Part shown: piece by piece, positions 23,540 to 35,924 of the stretch | How positions within the stretch are numbered: position 1 is the stretch's first letter | Layout: each line of letters starts with the position of its first letter | The notes under the pieces: generated by a model | What the model was told of the DNA's origin: nothing | The model's input: only the letters and a program-made list of their open reading frames with translations | Database searches by the model: none | Position numbers and translations under genes: made by a program | Origin: Sebastes aleutianus | Lineage: Eukaryota > Chordata > Actinopteri > Perciformes > Sebastidae | Direction: 5' to 3' | NCBI GenBank assembly: GCA_916700875.1 | Contig: CAKAKS010000038.1 | Location: forward strand, 9,651,719 to 9,715,718 | DNA length: 64,000 nt

Positions 23540-24934
23540 ATTGCCTGTTGTGTTTACATGCGTGTTTGTTTACATAAGAATGACGCGTTTTGCTGTCATT
23601 TCTAGTCACTCTGTATTTACATTATTATGCTATTATATTATCATTAAATCATTGGTATTAAATGGTCTTAAAATGACAATAACATTGTTTATTGCAATTA
23701 TTTCTGGGACAATATATCATCCAACAAAGGTAGTTACTGCATCGTGACAGGTCAAGTCTTAAGGACTAAAAATAACAAGATACACACGTTTTCGTCTTGT
23801 CATAGAAAATTTGCAAATCTGCATAAGAAACAATAAAGAGCGGTCATGCAGAAATATGATAAACATAAAGATCAGTAACGCTCAATATAAACAGCTTTGA
23901 GTTTATCCATCATATCAGTAGATCAGAGTTAAGTGTTTGTCAGTGCTGACGTGTAAAGGATGAGTACAATTGTTGTGCATTGAGTTTGCAATGTCACTGC
24001 GATGTCTCTTAGGAGGCACAATTTACACTTGGAAATAGAAAAGTGACAAAGAAGGAGCTTGGAAGTAAGAAATATGGGGTACTTGTATGCAGACTGGCCA
24101 CAAAAAAACACATACCACGTGCTATTTGAGTTAGCAAAACATGTAATCCACTAGCGTTCCATTTCACGCAGTGATTGTCTATCTGCACATTATGTTTCTG
24201 CAATTCCACCACAAATAATCGCCTATTGAACATGTTGTACATAACAGTTTTATGACTTAAAGAGCCACATGATTTGCAGTCTACAGCCAGAAATGAGAGC
24301 ATTAAACATATTTCCTGGCAACACATAAAGCTCTCATATAAAAGATTCCACCCTGTGAAGACCAGGATTGACTACTGCGAATGTAGCACATTTGGCAATT
24401 CTGCACAAGTCTTCCTTGACCTTTTCCTTTGCTGCCAAGTCATCACAAACTGAGAGAGTGAACAGTTCCCATCCTTGACACTGAGTCAGACACAAACCCC
24501 TGACAACACACATGCCTCTGCACAGCTCCAGCGTAGCGGACGCACAGCAAACATCCACGGGGTGCACAAGTCATTAAAAAATGAAAATGCAAGGGGCTGA
24601 AATTCTTTTAATCACAGCGAAGGATTTTCCAGATGGCCTCCTAAATAGGGTGTTCTCGTGCTTATGTTCTCTTGCCAAATTGCTGGCCTATCAAGTTGCA
24701 CGTCCAACAAATTCATTATGAACTAACTAAATGCATGACAACAGCAGTGGTGGTGTTTTTTTTAATTTATGGAGTTTAATGCTTTGAAAATTCTCAGGAA
24801 AAAAAGTCTGCTTTGACATGGCTCGACTTTAAACCGCCCTGCTTTCCCGGGGCGAGTAAACTCTATGTTTGGGCAAGTGGAATGCGTCATGCAGTTGTCC
24901 AATCGGGTAAGTGAAAAATAAATGTGATCTTTAC
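23540..24934. other. non-coding, no gene seen
   Basis: Unique-looking sequence. Open frames at 24009-24567 (minus) show no recognised domain. Confidence 0.35.
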
Positions 24935-25150
24935 TAGGGATGCCCCGATATTCAGTAAAAATATGCGATCGGTTGAAACAGTGGAAAGACTGACCATGAC
25001 AGTTTTGATGAGTTATATTTTGTTTCTGTCGAGTTGGAATGAAGTGCGTTTTACAATAATCAGCAAGGTAAAATTATGGTTTCTGTCATTGGAGTCTGGT
25101 GGCTTTGAGGAAAGAATATTAATTGTATGTTTTGTACGTTAATACATTTT
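24935..25150 (+). mobile_element. truncated hAT-like MITE left end
   Basis: Starts with TAGGGATGCCCCGATATTC, a well-known type of fish hAT terminus (TAGGGATGC-x-CCGAT). The complementary right end was not found within the next kilobase, so the end coordinate is a guess and the copy is probably truncated. Confidence 0.4.
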
Positions 25151-25975
25151 AATAATTGCTTGAATCCCTGTTGATTTTATTTATTTTTTAATAGACCTAC
25201 ATTTTCCATTTTGGACAAGTTTGGATATCTGGCAAGTAAAAGCTCTAATCTACTTTCCCGAAAGGCAACTGGCTGAAAAACCTGAAATGTCAAGCCATGT
25301 TTGATCCTAAAACATCTTGCATTATATTAAGAAAAGAACAACAATGTGATTTCTGTCAACAGTCTTAACACAGTCATGAACATGTAAAGCAACTTTCACA
25401 ACAAATCTCAAAGGTGACTTCCTTTTGGAGACAGAGACCCTGAGCAACCGTCAACCAAACAGCCGAATGCTGTTAATACGCCATCTGTGAGCGTGAGGGC
25501 TGAAGGTCAACTGGATAGGATGTTGAAGTCGAGCAGGACCGGAGTCATGACTGGTGACTCTGCTGAGTCCAATGAGCCCCTTAGGTCATCTGTGTCGAGG
25601 GGGGATTAGGAGCGGTCGGTGATCCCATCAAAGCAATGTGTCACCAGCACCGTGTCTTACCACTGAGCCACACACTCTAGCAAGCACTGATCCCCTTAAC
25701 TGACTCTCAGCGGGCCCGGCAACTAAGGCGAGCTGACAGCGGGGCTATTTTCGGGCAGAAATCAGCCCTGTTTGGACAGGGCCACAGACAGAGACGGCCG
25801 GGGCCCATGCCATCGCTCTCCATTAGAGAGAATGAAAAACACAGTGAGGAGCCCACTTTGCCACTTTGCTGCAGAGAGCAACCTTTTGCTCACGACAGCT
25901 CCCAGAAACAGATGAGGGATAAATGTGTTGTGACAGCAGCTAATAAGGTCCCTGTGATCTGCTGGTAGTGTGTCA

Positions 25976-25978
<3 letters not shown>

Positions 25979-26058
<80 letters not shown>
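25979..26058. repeat. (TG)40 microsatellite
   Basis: Eighty bases of perfect TG. It is one of the two longest dinucleotide tracts in the window and is long enough to form Z-DNA. Confidence 0.97.
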
Positions 26059-26059
<1 letters not shown>

Positions 26060-27205
26060 CTGCGTGCACAAGCGAGTCTATGCACTGAAAAGTATGCTTT
26101 GCACAGAGGAGTAAAATGCACTGATGAGAGATAAATCAAGCTGCTAAAAGAGGTTGCGTCTTGATACGAGACTACATGATACACATTTGACATGCTTGAT
26201 CATCCTCTCTTCTCTTGTATGACAGATTAAAAGAGCCAGTGGACTAAAATAGCAAGCAGGAACACAAATAAAGTCTCTACAAATAGCCGGCGCCAGTCTT
26301 GAAACGCGTGAAATAGCAGACCAGTCGCACTGATTAGCATTTCCTACCGTCTATACTGCTGCTGTTACTGAAGACTTTTGTACAGTTTTCTGAGAGAAAG
26401 AGCTATCTATACTAAATGTTCCACTACAGAACTATTTGCAGGGGTGCAATTTGCATTTAAATGCATATCACTATCCCTACAAGTCCACATGTGCCTGCTT
26501 GGCAAGCTAAAGTTTACAGTAGGCATCCCTGCAGTGATCACAAATAGAGCAAAGGATTAAAAAAATTTTAATGCTCTTTCAACTTCCCACTAATGATCAT
26601 CCGTCCCTAATACACAAGATCATGGACTAAGGCTTGACCTCACCAAACCAGGAGGAGCTAACCCAATTACCTCCTGCTCTGGACACTCCAGAGACGAAGT
26701 GTTTATCTCACCTCACCTGATGGAAATGCAGTACATTCCTTTCAAATAACATTTTTTCAAGTGACGTATCTTTTTTGCCCTATTTAGAGTGTATTAGTCA
26801 TGGATTATAGTTTCTGAGCTCAGTCATGGCTGGCCAGTAACAGTCAGTAGTTTCCACGCTGGGTGCTGATGTAAATGCTGCATCACCTCAACTCGTGGCT
26901 GGATATTTTAGTCGTGCTCCTGCAGTGCTTCATTACAGTTTTGCAAAATTAGCACTCTGCAGAGGTTTCATCAAGCTGTCTGTAGTTAAATCTTTGGCCA
27001 TACTTAGGACTTAATGTTCGGAGAAGCTTTGAACATGTCCTCGTTGTTCTCTTCGTGGCCTAGATGCAACGAGTCAGAGTTGAGCTGCGTTTGATTAAAA
27101 TACAGGCCTTTTTACACAGCAAACATTTTGACTTGTCATAATAGGAAAATCACAGATGCCATATAGAGAAAACACAGTATAATAAAGACAAAGTTGTTTA
27201 AAATT
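26059..27205. other. non-coding, no gene seen
   Basis: Unique-looking sequence with no recognised repeat or exon. Confidence 0.35.
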
Positions 27206-27846
27206 ATATTAGCTAGGGGGTGTAAGAAAATGTCGATACACATGAGTATTGCGATCATGTTTCGCAATACTGTATCGATTCTCCAAAATGCTGTATCGAT
27301 TTCTGAATAAGCTCTTACAAATCCGCCGGCTGACCCGGCCGCTATTCTGACTTTGGGAGGTTGTAGCGGGCTCAGTTTTACAGCTAGAGTGCCAGGTACC
27401 AACCATGTAATACTTGTTTGTCGCAAACGAGGCTAAATAACGCTCCAAAGTTATGCAAAATTTTGGCGAGGAGTAACTGTCATGGCCATTTTCAAAGGGG
27501 TCCCTTGACCTCTGACCTCAATACATGTGAATGAAAATGGGTTCTATGGGTACCCACAAGTCTCCCCTTTAAAGCCCACCTTTATGCTATAATGCAATGC
27601 AGTCCAACTATATTCATGTGTAATGATAGTAGCCATTTCACATAGTGACTTTTTTTTCTACAATTGTATACATATGGTGTGTTCTTTATACTGTGACAGT
27701 TTTCCTAAAATTAGATTTTAAAAAATTACAATATATCACCTTGCTTACAGTATCGCAACATATCGCAACATATTGAATCGTAACCCCTGTTTCAGGATAC
27801 GTATCATATCGCCAGATTCTTGCCAATACATAGCCCTGGTATTAGC
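27206..27846 (-). mobile_element. hAT-like MITE, family A, copy 2
   Basis: The element proper is 27214-27838 (625 bp), inverted relative to the copy at 5077-5694 (618 bp). The ends are TAGGGGGTGTAAGAAAATG and, inverted from the right, CAGGGCTATGTATTGGCAAG. The flanking octamers ATATTAGC and GTATTAGC match 7 of 8. The interior carries the shared core, antisense, for example TGGGTACCCACAAGTCTCCC. Both copies are near full length and non-coding. Confidence 0.82.
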
Positions 27847-28369
27847 TTTAAAAAACGAGCTGCCAATAAAGCTCAGGATAGCATTACAGTAAGGAGATTA
27901 TCACACACATACAGTTATACTGTATCTGCCTGCGGTTCTCTGCCGTCACACTTAACTTAACTCTCACCTCTCTGCAAAGAAGAAACCGTCTCCAAAGGCA
28001 TTTGCCTTGAAATAGGCTGGTGTGCACAGCAGTGAATATTTGTGCTGTCAAAGGATTAAGACATCACAGCATATCTAAAACTATTACAGCTCCGATTTAT
28101 TTTACTTTCCTGACACAGCTGAGCAGAGAAGCCATTAATTTCCTCAACGAAACGGAGCAGTAAGGACTTTTTAAAGGTCCCTTCTATTGTGGAGGATTTG
28201 AACTGCCATGTTGGACGCTCCACAAAAGGAAATCACTTGGTTATATATCAGGTTCAATTTGTTGCAGTAAAAAACAGGCAGCCGTTTGCATCTGTAAATG
28301 TACAGTATTTGACGAGGTGCCCGTTCTCAATTTGTCCGCTTGCAAAGAGCATGTTGTAATTTGCAGTTT
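27847..28369. other. non-coding, no gene seen
   Basis: Unique-looking sequence, no gene signal. Confidence 0.35.
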
Positions 28370-28720
28370 AATGTGCATATTACAGTAATTTGTGCATTGG
28401 TGCAGTTTCAATTATCAGGCATACGGGGATATTGATTAACCCGTGCTTTAGGAAATCTGCAGAGGCTTGGGGCAGACTCCTGGACTGCTCCCCCCCCGCA
28501 ACCCATCAGCCCTCCTCCACTACCCATTCATATCCGGAGGAGGGGTGCGGGATCGATGGCATGCCGGGATGCTATTAGAGCCGAGGCAGCTAGGCAGCCA
28601 GGCAGCCACGACTTCAAAAGCAAAGTGTGGGAGGAGAAATAACACAAGGTAATTATCTGGGCCCCGCTAGCTACCACCGAGGTAATCTGTAGAGTGGAGG
28701 ACGAGGGGGGGCAGTGGAGG
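28370..28720. promoter_or_regulatory. candidate conserved non-coding element
   Basis: Begins with an ATTA-rich run (TTTAATGTGCATATTAC, CAATTATCAGG, TTGATTAACC) and continues into a CG-richer repeat-free stretch. Composition suggests an enhancer, but this is inference only. Confidence 0.2.
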
Positions 28721-30239
28721 TGGTGTTCAGGATGTCTGTCCATATTTACCTCGACTCACTGCACTCTGCTCACTCCAGCAATGCTGATGGAGAAGACAAA
28801 AAACTTTCCCCGGCACTCATTTTTGCTCATTTTATTCTATTACTTTTACTTGACATCTTTATGCAGATCAACCTGCAGCAAAAATCGTTGCTGGATATTA
28901 ACCAAATAACAGTTGGGTGGGAAAATTCTTCAATAGTTTAAAGGGGTTTCCGCCAGAAAAGTTTTTATGACCGGAGTGAATCACATCCCAACCTGTCACA
29001 CTGCCGCTGAAGCCAAATTGCCTTGCAAGGTGAGAAGCCATCTGCTTTTCCAGTTAACTTAAAAGTCATGATGAGTGAGAGGCAATTACGCATATGCTCA
29101 GAGAGCATCTGGACAACAAGTCATCGCAAAGTCAAGAAAGTTCCACTTATCTGACTTGAGCTCACACAAGTTGATTTCACTGGTTAACAAACATGAAATT
29201 CATTCAAGTCCTGACTAAATAACAGCTCTGGCACGGATTTTAATTTTCTGATCGCTCATTTGGAAGTGCACACAAAATCTTCAGTCAGAGCAATTTAATA
29301 TAATTTGCTTCCTCTGTTCCTGAATGTTTCTCATTTGTGTAATCAAATACAACAGCAATAATCACTGGTACGCCTATTCCACTCCACGCCTAAAAGCTCA
29401 CTCCCCAATGACTCATTTCTAATGGAAAGAAAACACAAATTACCACAGCGAGGAATAGAGCGCTCTGTTAAACATACATATGAGACATGAAAAAAAACTC
29501 TGTAGAAATAGTGCGCACATGCAGACATAAACACACACACTCACACACACTGTTAAAATAGAGAACAATTATAAAAACTGCAGGATCAGCAAGCTAACTC
29601 CTACGTGCGGCCAAAGGCTTTGTGCATGCCCACTTATTTCTGCTTCCAGTGCAGTTAATGAGTTAAAGGTCAGTAGGCTCTTATGACACCAATTAGTGCG
29701 ATATTTCAAATCAGCAATATGGCTCATCATCAGTGGTGGTCGGCTAATGCTTTGAGAATTCAACAAAGCTAATTGCAGAATAATGAGCACAAACTGATGC
29801 TATCAGGGTTAAGGGATGCTACCAGAAATAATCCCTTAGGGTGGTTTAGAGGTCATGTACTGCACTTCAGTCAATGTCACGGATCAACACAGGGGTCAGG
29901 GTACAGTGAAGGGGCAGGGGTTAAAGTGCAGCTTTAAGACCTTCCGCTCAACCCTTAAAGGAAGACTTTACCTGAACGTCCTTGAGTATTTTATAAAACA
30001 CATGGTTGCTGAGGGGATCGAACCTGAGCTGCTTTTTAACAAATTCCCAAATTTGCTCAGTCACAGTGTGATCCGAGCGCTCCCTGCGTTACTCAGTGAC
30101 TTTGTATGTGTCGTGATTTGAAACTCGGGGCAACGCACACAGAGTGCTGATGACATTACAGGTGTTTCAGTTGCTGACAGTTGTGTGGTCACTGGTCATT
30201 TGCCATAACCACAAACGGACCCATGGAAGAGAGACAGCC
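28721..30239. other. non-coding, no gene seen
   Basis: Unique-looking sequence. The 88-codon frame at 29855-30121 (+) has no recognised domain, signal peptide or splice context. Confidence 0.3.
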
Positions 30240-30540
30240 AACGCTATTACACGGCTTTGTTGAATACTTGATTCTGATTGGTTAATCATGGCGTTCTACG
30301 GTCTGTTATTTCTTTGAAGCAGACCGTTGCTATGGACGCAGTTCTGATGTCGGAAAAACGGCTACCATTTTTGTGTCAAAATATTGATTTTTGAAGTAAG
30401 TATCCGTGTAATAAGCGGGATAATGTACAGCGGGACGTCATTGTTGTGAAATAAACCCCTTCACTTCGCCCTGTCGGGGATTATTTCTCACAACAATGAC
30501 CGGCTCGCTGTACATTATGCCTTACTTAGACCCTCTCTTT
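30240..30540. repeat. fish repeat with near-perfect hairpin
   Basis: The arms at 30412-30458 and 30474-30525 are inverted copies: ATAATGTACAGCGGGACGTC and TCATTGTTGTGAAATAA pair with TTATTTCTCACAACAATGA and CTCGCTGTACATTAT. The loop is only about 15 bp, so the single strand would fold into a stem of roughly 45 bp. The upstream part from about 30240 is wording I recall from repeated fish sequence (TTCTACGGTCTGTTATTTC). Likely a foldback MITE end. Confidence 0.6.
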
Positions 30541-31440
30541 TGTATAATTGTAGGGAAGAGGACAGAGTTGTCTGGTAGGATCAGTGCCAACAGCAGCAAG
30601 TATAGCTTTTATTTTCCGAGGGGAACATACAGTAAAAGTAAGAGAACAATGGGTCCTGCCAAATGTTGAATGTTATACAGGTTTCAAAATATGCACGATA
30701 TTCATTATTATTATAGTTTGTATTATATACAAAATAAAAAGTGAGAGAATGAATACACATTGAAGCTCCACTGTAAGTTTTTTCACACTTAATTTGTTTT
30801 CACGGATCAACAGATACTGATAAGAGATGAGAGTACAGTCAGGGAGTCATGTGGTGTTCATTGAATTATTATTGAATCCTGGGGCATGTTCACCCCCTAA
30901 AAAACATTTCTGAAAACGGTGGTGCGTTGAACACCCTGTTGTGTTATGCAAGGACTTTAGTTGGATCCATTGTGCATTTTTAATACACGTCGCTGCGGAC
31001 TGAGCAACACCTCTGACACACCCTGAGAGAAAAGAGAGAAAAAGTACCTCAAAGCCCGTCAAACACCGTTTCAAATAAACATGTTCAACCTGGAAACCGT
31101 AGCAAAACAGCACACACCGTTTTCAGATTGAACGTGCACCACGATGCTCAACTGTGACCAATTATGCGCACTTCAACCTCAATAGCACAGTTCCTGATTG
31201 GTCAACTGACACTGAGGTGTTGACAGAAATCAACCAAGCTCCATGTGATAAGAGTATGCACTGATTCTGACACTGAAAATGTGAAAATGTTCCCCACTGG
31301 CTTGCTTCACAAGACATGAAACCCCCTGTTAAGTCTTCTACAGTTAGCAGATAACATCACAACCAAGAGCATTTAGGGATTAAGTGGTCACTTCAGTATT
31401 GAGAGTGAAATGAATTTCAAACCTGATTCAAAACCAGCGA
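30541..31440. other. non-coding, possible repeat
   Basis: The stretch 30840-31140 (with TGTTCAACCTGGAAACCGTA) feels like dispersed fish repeat sequence, but termini could not be defined. No gene supported. Confidence 0.25.
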
Positions 31441-31800
31441 GGAATTTATCTTCACCAGCTGACTTCCTTTAAGCAACAGCTGACTGCACTGTGGATGACC
31501 TTGTACGCCACAGCAGCTCTGAGCCTGAGCCCACGGGTCAGACTGTGCCACTTCATTCTCTATGATGTATCGCTAATAAACAACAGGGCAGGCCAGAGGC
31601 GAGCACCCTTTAACAAGGACAAGAACACCGGTCCACTTCCCCCGATGACACCTTGATGAATAAACTCTCCGGACTAATCGATGACACCATGGCAGCAGCA
31701 GCCAGCCTGCCAACCGGTTGGTCGGGCAGCGTCACGGCGCACACACTCCCAAGGCCACCCTCAGTAAATGGCAGCAGTTGTTGACTCAACCGCTAATTAA
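31441..31800. promoter_or_regulatory. candidate conserved non-coding element
   Basis: Repeat-free, moderately CG-rich, with scattered ATTA cores (CTAATCGATGAC, CGCTAATTAACC) and no open exon. It could be a developmental enhancer. Evidence is composition only. Confidence 0.2.
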
Positions 31801-32480
31801 CCAACAAAGAGCGCAAAAATGAAAAAAAATACACATAGATTGCCCTGTCCCCTCTCTCTCTTTCTCACACACACATAGGTTTAATGACAGGGCTGGTGGC
31901 CTTGTTGCCCATTGTACGGTGGTGTCTGCCACTTAAGGACACCCACTGTAAACTTCAAAAAACAAATATTTGATGCTGCCGTTGTGAGCTGGTTTGAAAA
32001 CCTCTCTCTTAAACTGAAGAGGCTAACGCCTTCATGCCTCATTGCTTCACAATGTGACACCAACAACAAACGACATAAACACTGTGAGAACTCTCAAGCT
32101 TCTGCAGCAGCAACAATCATCATGACAGCTTTTATTGTAAGTTGTGCACCACTCATGCATCAGCAGACGGTACAAACAGTCATGCATCGCCAATGTGAGC
32201 TTTAAAAGGCATAACCCTGAGGTCTGATTGAGCTTCTTAGAACCAATTGGAACCATTTGTGTGAAGGCAATCAGTAAGCCCTGCTTGTTTCATTGAGCCA
32301 ATTACATCTACAAGAGGAAGTGATCTTTTATCCAGCCTTGTGGAGAGGGTCAATTGAATTACCCTACAAAAATGTCTGTGGTAAAGGATTTCTATGACCT
32401 ATGCATATTCTAATTATAGAAGTATTTTAATTCAGTATGACTGCACATAAATGCAGCATTTCATGAATGAAGCAGAAAAT
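31801..32480. other. non-coding, no gene seen
   Basis: Two opposite overlapping short ORFs lie here without splice context or recognised content. Confidence 0.3.
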
Positions 32481-32575
32481 GCTGTCCTCAACCAAAGAAA
32501 TTCTTAGTTGACTAACATTCATAAGAATTGGTTGACTAATCGATTAGTTGATTTAATCGACAACTCTGTGAAACT
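32481..32575. mobile_element. MITE terminal fragment (CGATTAGTTGA type)
   Basis: Contains AACCAAAGAAATTCTTAGTT, TGGTTGACTAATCGATTAG and TTTAATCGACA in the order found at one end of a fish hAT-like repeat. Only this end is present. Confidence 0.45.
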
Positions 32576-32669
32576 GAGATTCTCCACAAAGAGTCACACA
32601 AAAGTACCACTTTAAATCTGGTGTTTACCAGAGATGTGCAGTCCAGTGATGGAAAAACATTAATACTAA

Positions 32670-32950
32670 CTAGAATTACCGCCTTGCGTTGTATACCTCC
32701 GCCAACAAAATTTGCACTTTACATACATGTCTGTCATCACATCACTGTCATCACACACAAGGTCACAGTTACCTTTGACCACCAAAATCCTATCAGTTCA
32801 TCCTTGAGTTCAAGTGGACGTTTGTGCCAAATTTGATGAAATTCCCTCCAGGCGTTCCTGAGATATCGCGTTAACGAGAATGGTACGGACAGACGGACAA
32901 CCCAAAAACATAATGCCTCCTGCCACGGTTGTCGTTGGTGCGGAGGCACA
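32670..32950 (+). repeat. intact copy of the GAGATATCGCGTT repeat
   Basis: About 280 bp. It begins near ACCGCCTTGCGTTGTATACC-TCCGCCAAC and ends GTTGTCGTTGGTGCGGAGGC, so CCTCCGCC at the start is inverted at the end. It includes TCATCCTTGAGTTCAAGTGG and CTGAGATATCGCGTTAACGA. It is the reference copy for recognising the fragments at 838-955 and 1700-1822. Non-coding, MITE-like. Confidence 0.65.
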
Positions 32951-34013
32951 AAAACAAAGACACATTTTTGCGTGGGGACATATCTACATGGGGTTGCCTC
33001 TCAAATATATTCTGTACATGGATAACGCTGCTCCAGATTGAATGATGGACTGGCAAAAAATATCCACAGGCAATAATTTAATATATAAGGAACAGCACGT
33101 CTCTTGCCAGTAAGTCCTCCTACTTTAACAAGCTGCCACCACACCTAAAACAATTAGATTAGTACATTTTCAACAGTTGTTGATGTCATCTAAATGCTTC
33201 AAAATCCCCCTCTACCTTGCCAAGATGAAGACCCTGAAGGGTTATGTTGAATCTGCTCAAAAGGACTCAAAATTGATAGAGCAAGCCGTGACAAGCATCC
33301 CATTCGGAGCTGCCAGTAGCAGTCAGTCCAGTTATCTAGTAGTGAATGTTTTTTGTATATCTGTTGTGCCTATAGAGCCTTTCAGGCTGATTGACGGAAA
33401 GAGATTCTGGCTCCTGCCAGAGAAGCGTGATTGACGTCCATGAGATGGAGGAGAGCCAGCGAGGATTTTACTGTCACTGGACGTGCAGGGGGCTCCGAGA
33501 CGGCAGAGGGTTGATATGTTTGAGAATCAGCACTCACACGTGGAGATTGCACAAGCCGCTTTAGTCTGTGTGTAACACTAAGCATTTCTAAATGTACTCT
33601 GCATAACTGTGGTTTGTAGTACGTGCTTAACGGTTGTCAGGGCAACATAACAACACATCACGTACTTCCTTTGAAACCACCGAACCCTAAAAGTACCTAT
33701 AGTTTCACTTTTTCTTGCAATGACGTTAGCGAGCAAACATGTCCTTCCAGCACTGGATAACCCGTACCTCTCTGCACTTATCAATGCGCCGTACTTCATG
33801 ATGCCACAAGATATGCAAACTGCAATGCAACTTGGCTTTTCAGCACTCCAAGAGATAACAGAGTGAATGATTAAGAGTATCTCTATGTGAAAGTATGGGA
33901 CATATCACCCAGAATAGCTCAACAGACAGGCAGACAGGCTCATCACTCACATGTACAGACACACACACAGCACAGCAGCTGCAGATGTGCAGCAGTGGGA
34001 GTCTGCGACTTAC
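32951..34013. other. non-coding, no gene seen
   Basis: Unique-looking sequence. If the exon candidate at 34014-34202 is real, this would be its downstream intron. Confidence 0.3.
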
Positions 34014-34202
34014 TTTTTTATCGTCTTTCTGGCTTGCTGGCTGCGCATCCTTACTGTGGCTGTCAGTGGAAGACCTGCCGCTGGCATCCGTCTGTCTGTC
34101 ATCATATTCATCCTGCTGATTGGCCCCTGACCGAGGAGAACCCGAAGGGCGGGGCTCCGGCTGCTGAACACCACTCTGGACCTCCATCTTCCTCTGCAGT
34201 GC
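34014..34202 (-). CDS. candidate internal coding exon, unknown gene
   Basis: The minus strand has a good acceptor, CCCGCCATCTTTTCAAG, directly before 34202 and a consensus donor, AAAAAA/GTAAGT, at 34014/34013. The enclosed 189 bp are a multiple of three and open in phase 0. The peptide begins ALQRKMEVQSGVQQPEP and ends DAQPASQKDDKK. It is hydrophilic, rich in Ser, Gln, Asp and Lys, and has no Cys or transmembrane segment, which suggests a disordered linker with a short basic start. A second frame is also open across the same stretch, so the phase is uncertain. I do not recognise the protein. A symmetric 0-0 exon of this kind is often alternatively spliced. It could also be a chance open stretch in CG-richer DNA. 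Confidence 0.35.
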
Positions 34203-35554
34203 CTTGAAAAGATGGCGGGAAAAAGGGATGAATTAGACATGTGAAAGGGTTCATAGATTGGTTCTCAGAACCTCTCTCTCACATACACACTGATCTGCAT
34301 TGACTTCCTTGACTGCTGGTTTCTACAGCCTTTGAGCGCAGGAGGATATGATAAGAAACGTAAGATGACGTGCAGTTACACTTCTGATATGAATCTTCAT
34401 CAGAAACTTCAAGGGAAATGTAGATACCCTATTAAAGATTACATCAAGCATTTATGTGCAAACCAGTGAGTTGTCTTACATGAGAGCTTTACAAAAGATC
34501 ATACTAATGCACAGTAGTAAGCAGTAAAATATCTCCTTTACAAAAATGAAAATAAAGATTTACAAAAGTATATATATAATGTATAAACGTGGGGTAACTT
34601 CAATAAGCTAAAGATAACAAAAATCAACATTATTAAATTAGCATTTATATAAGCACATAGAGTTCATTTGCATATTTGTTTTGTTTGTATTCATTTTAGA
34701 GACGGTGCCTAAAGCTTCAGCCCCATATAATAATTACTGTAGCTTTGTGTAATGAAAAAGCACTAATCCAGCACTGTTTGCATTTCTAAAAACATTTCTC
34801 TGCATGTCATCACACAGGCCTAATGAAGAAATATGTGCAGGTCCAACATCATTATTATCAAACCCAAATCTCTATAATAAAATTAACTAGGCAGATATAA
34901 ATCTGCTGTTTAAGAACTCCTGCATCATGAGTCATTCATCACTGGAACAAGGAGCTGTGGGACAGAAATATTCCTTTCTTTTAATAATAAGGATCATCCT
35001 TATCCTAATACAGGAAATAAGACATTTTTTAAAGCAGGAAGAATACAGATGTAATTAATAACATTATCAATGGTTGTATTTGGTTTAGGCAAGCTAGTTT
35101 CAGGGACTTGGTATTCTGCTGGCTTACTATATTGTCATGGCTTACTGAGGGAAATGAGCCATCATTAACAAAATCTATTTCACCAGTGCTAGACAAGTCA
35201 TAATGTCTGTTGAAAAAAAAGCTCTATTTAACCAATCTGAGGTTGTCACTTACTGTACATACATCTGGGTCAATTCACTCAGTTACAGCAGAAACCCTCC
35301 TAACTCCAAAAGACTAGTTGACTGCACAAAATGAATCCCTACAAGCTTTAGGGTGCTGCACTGCAGCTGATCCTGACCTTTGACCTCATATCTGGCTCTG
35401 ACGGGAGATGATCAAAACCACACGTCTTCTCAGTAATGACTTGTTATCTTGTTCACTAAATGAGGGATGTGTATATAAGAAACAATATCTTAGCGTGTGT
35501 CTGTTGAGCAACATGAGGGCTGGATGCAAAAGAAACACATTAAAATGTTTTAAC
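34203..35554. other. non-coding, no gene seen
   Basis: AT-rich, would be intron upstream of the exon candidate on the minus strand. No recognised repeat. Confidence 0.35.
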
Positions 35555-35682
35555 TAGGGCTGTCAAAGTTAACGTGATAATAACACGTTAACGCAAATTC
35601 GCCAGAGCTAGAGTGAAGATACTGGCATCATATGAAAGTAGGAAACCTAAGGAATCCATTGGTACCAACCATGTCATACTAG
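35555..35682 (-). mobile_element. truncated MITE end carrying the shared core
   Basis: Starts TAGGGCTGTCAAAGTTAACG and continues with ACACGTTAACGCAAATTCG, then the antisense start of the core also seen at 7700-7640 (AAGATACTGGCATCATATGA). The match stops at CATGTCATACTAG near 35682. The full-length family should continue another 300 bp or more, so this copy is truncated. Confidence 0.65.
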
Positions 35683-35924
35683 TGGCAAAAACAAGTGTTA
35701 CACCCGTCCCTGGTCTCCCCTACCCATCTGAAATCAACAGCCCAGTGATGTTTAGCACTGAGCTGCTTCATTCTGGGTCCATAAATCAGTTATGATGGTC
35801 AGTTCGGTCGTTCTCTCAACTGAGATGAGCTGCCTCATAAATAAATATCCTGAAGAACGTTTTTACTTAACATGTTAACCATGATGGTAAAGCTGCAGCA
35901 GCACAGAGCAGAGAGACAGGTTAC

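Noticed and set aside
25762..26193. 143-codon minus-strand ORF with a long His-Thr run
   Set aside because: It is the antisense reading of the (TG)40 microsatellite plus flanks; no domain or splice context.
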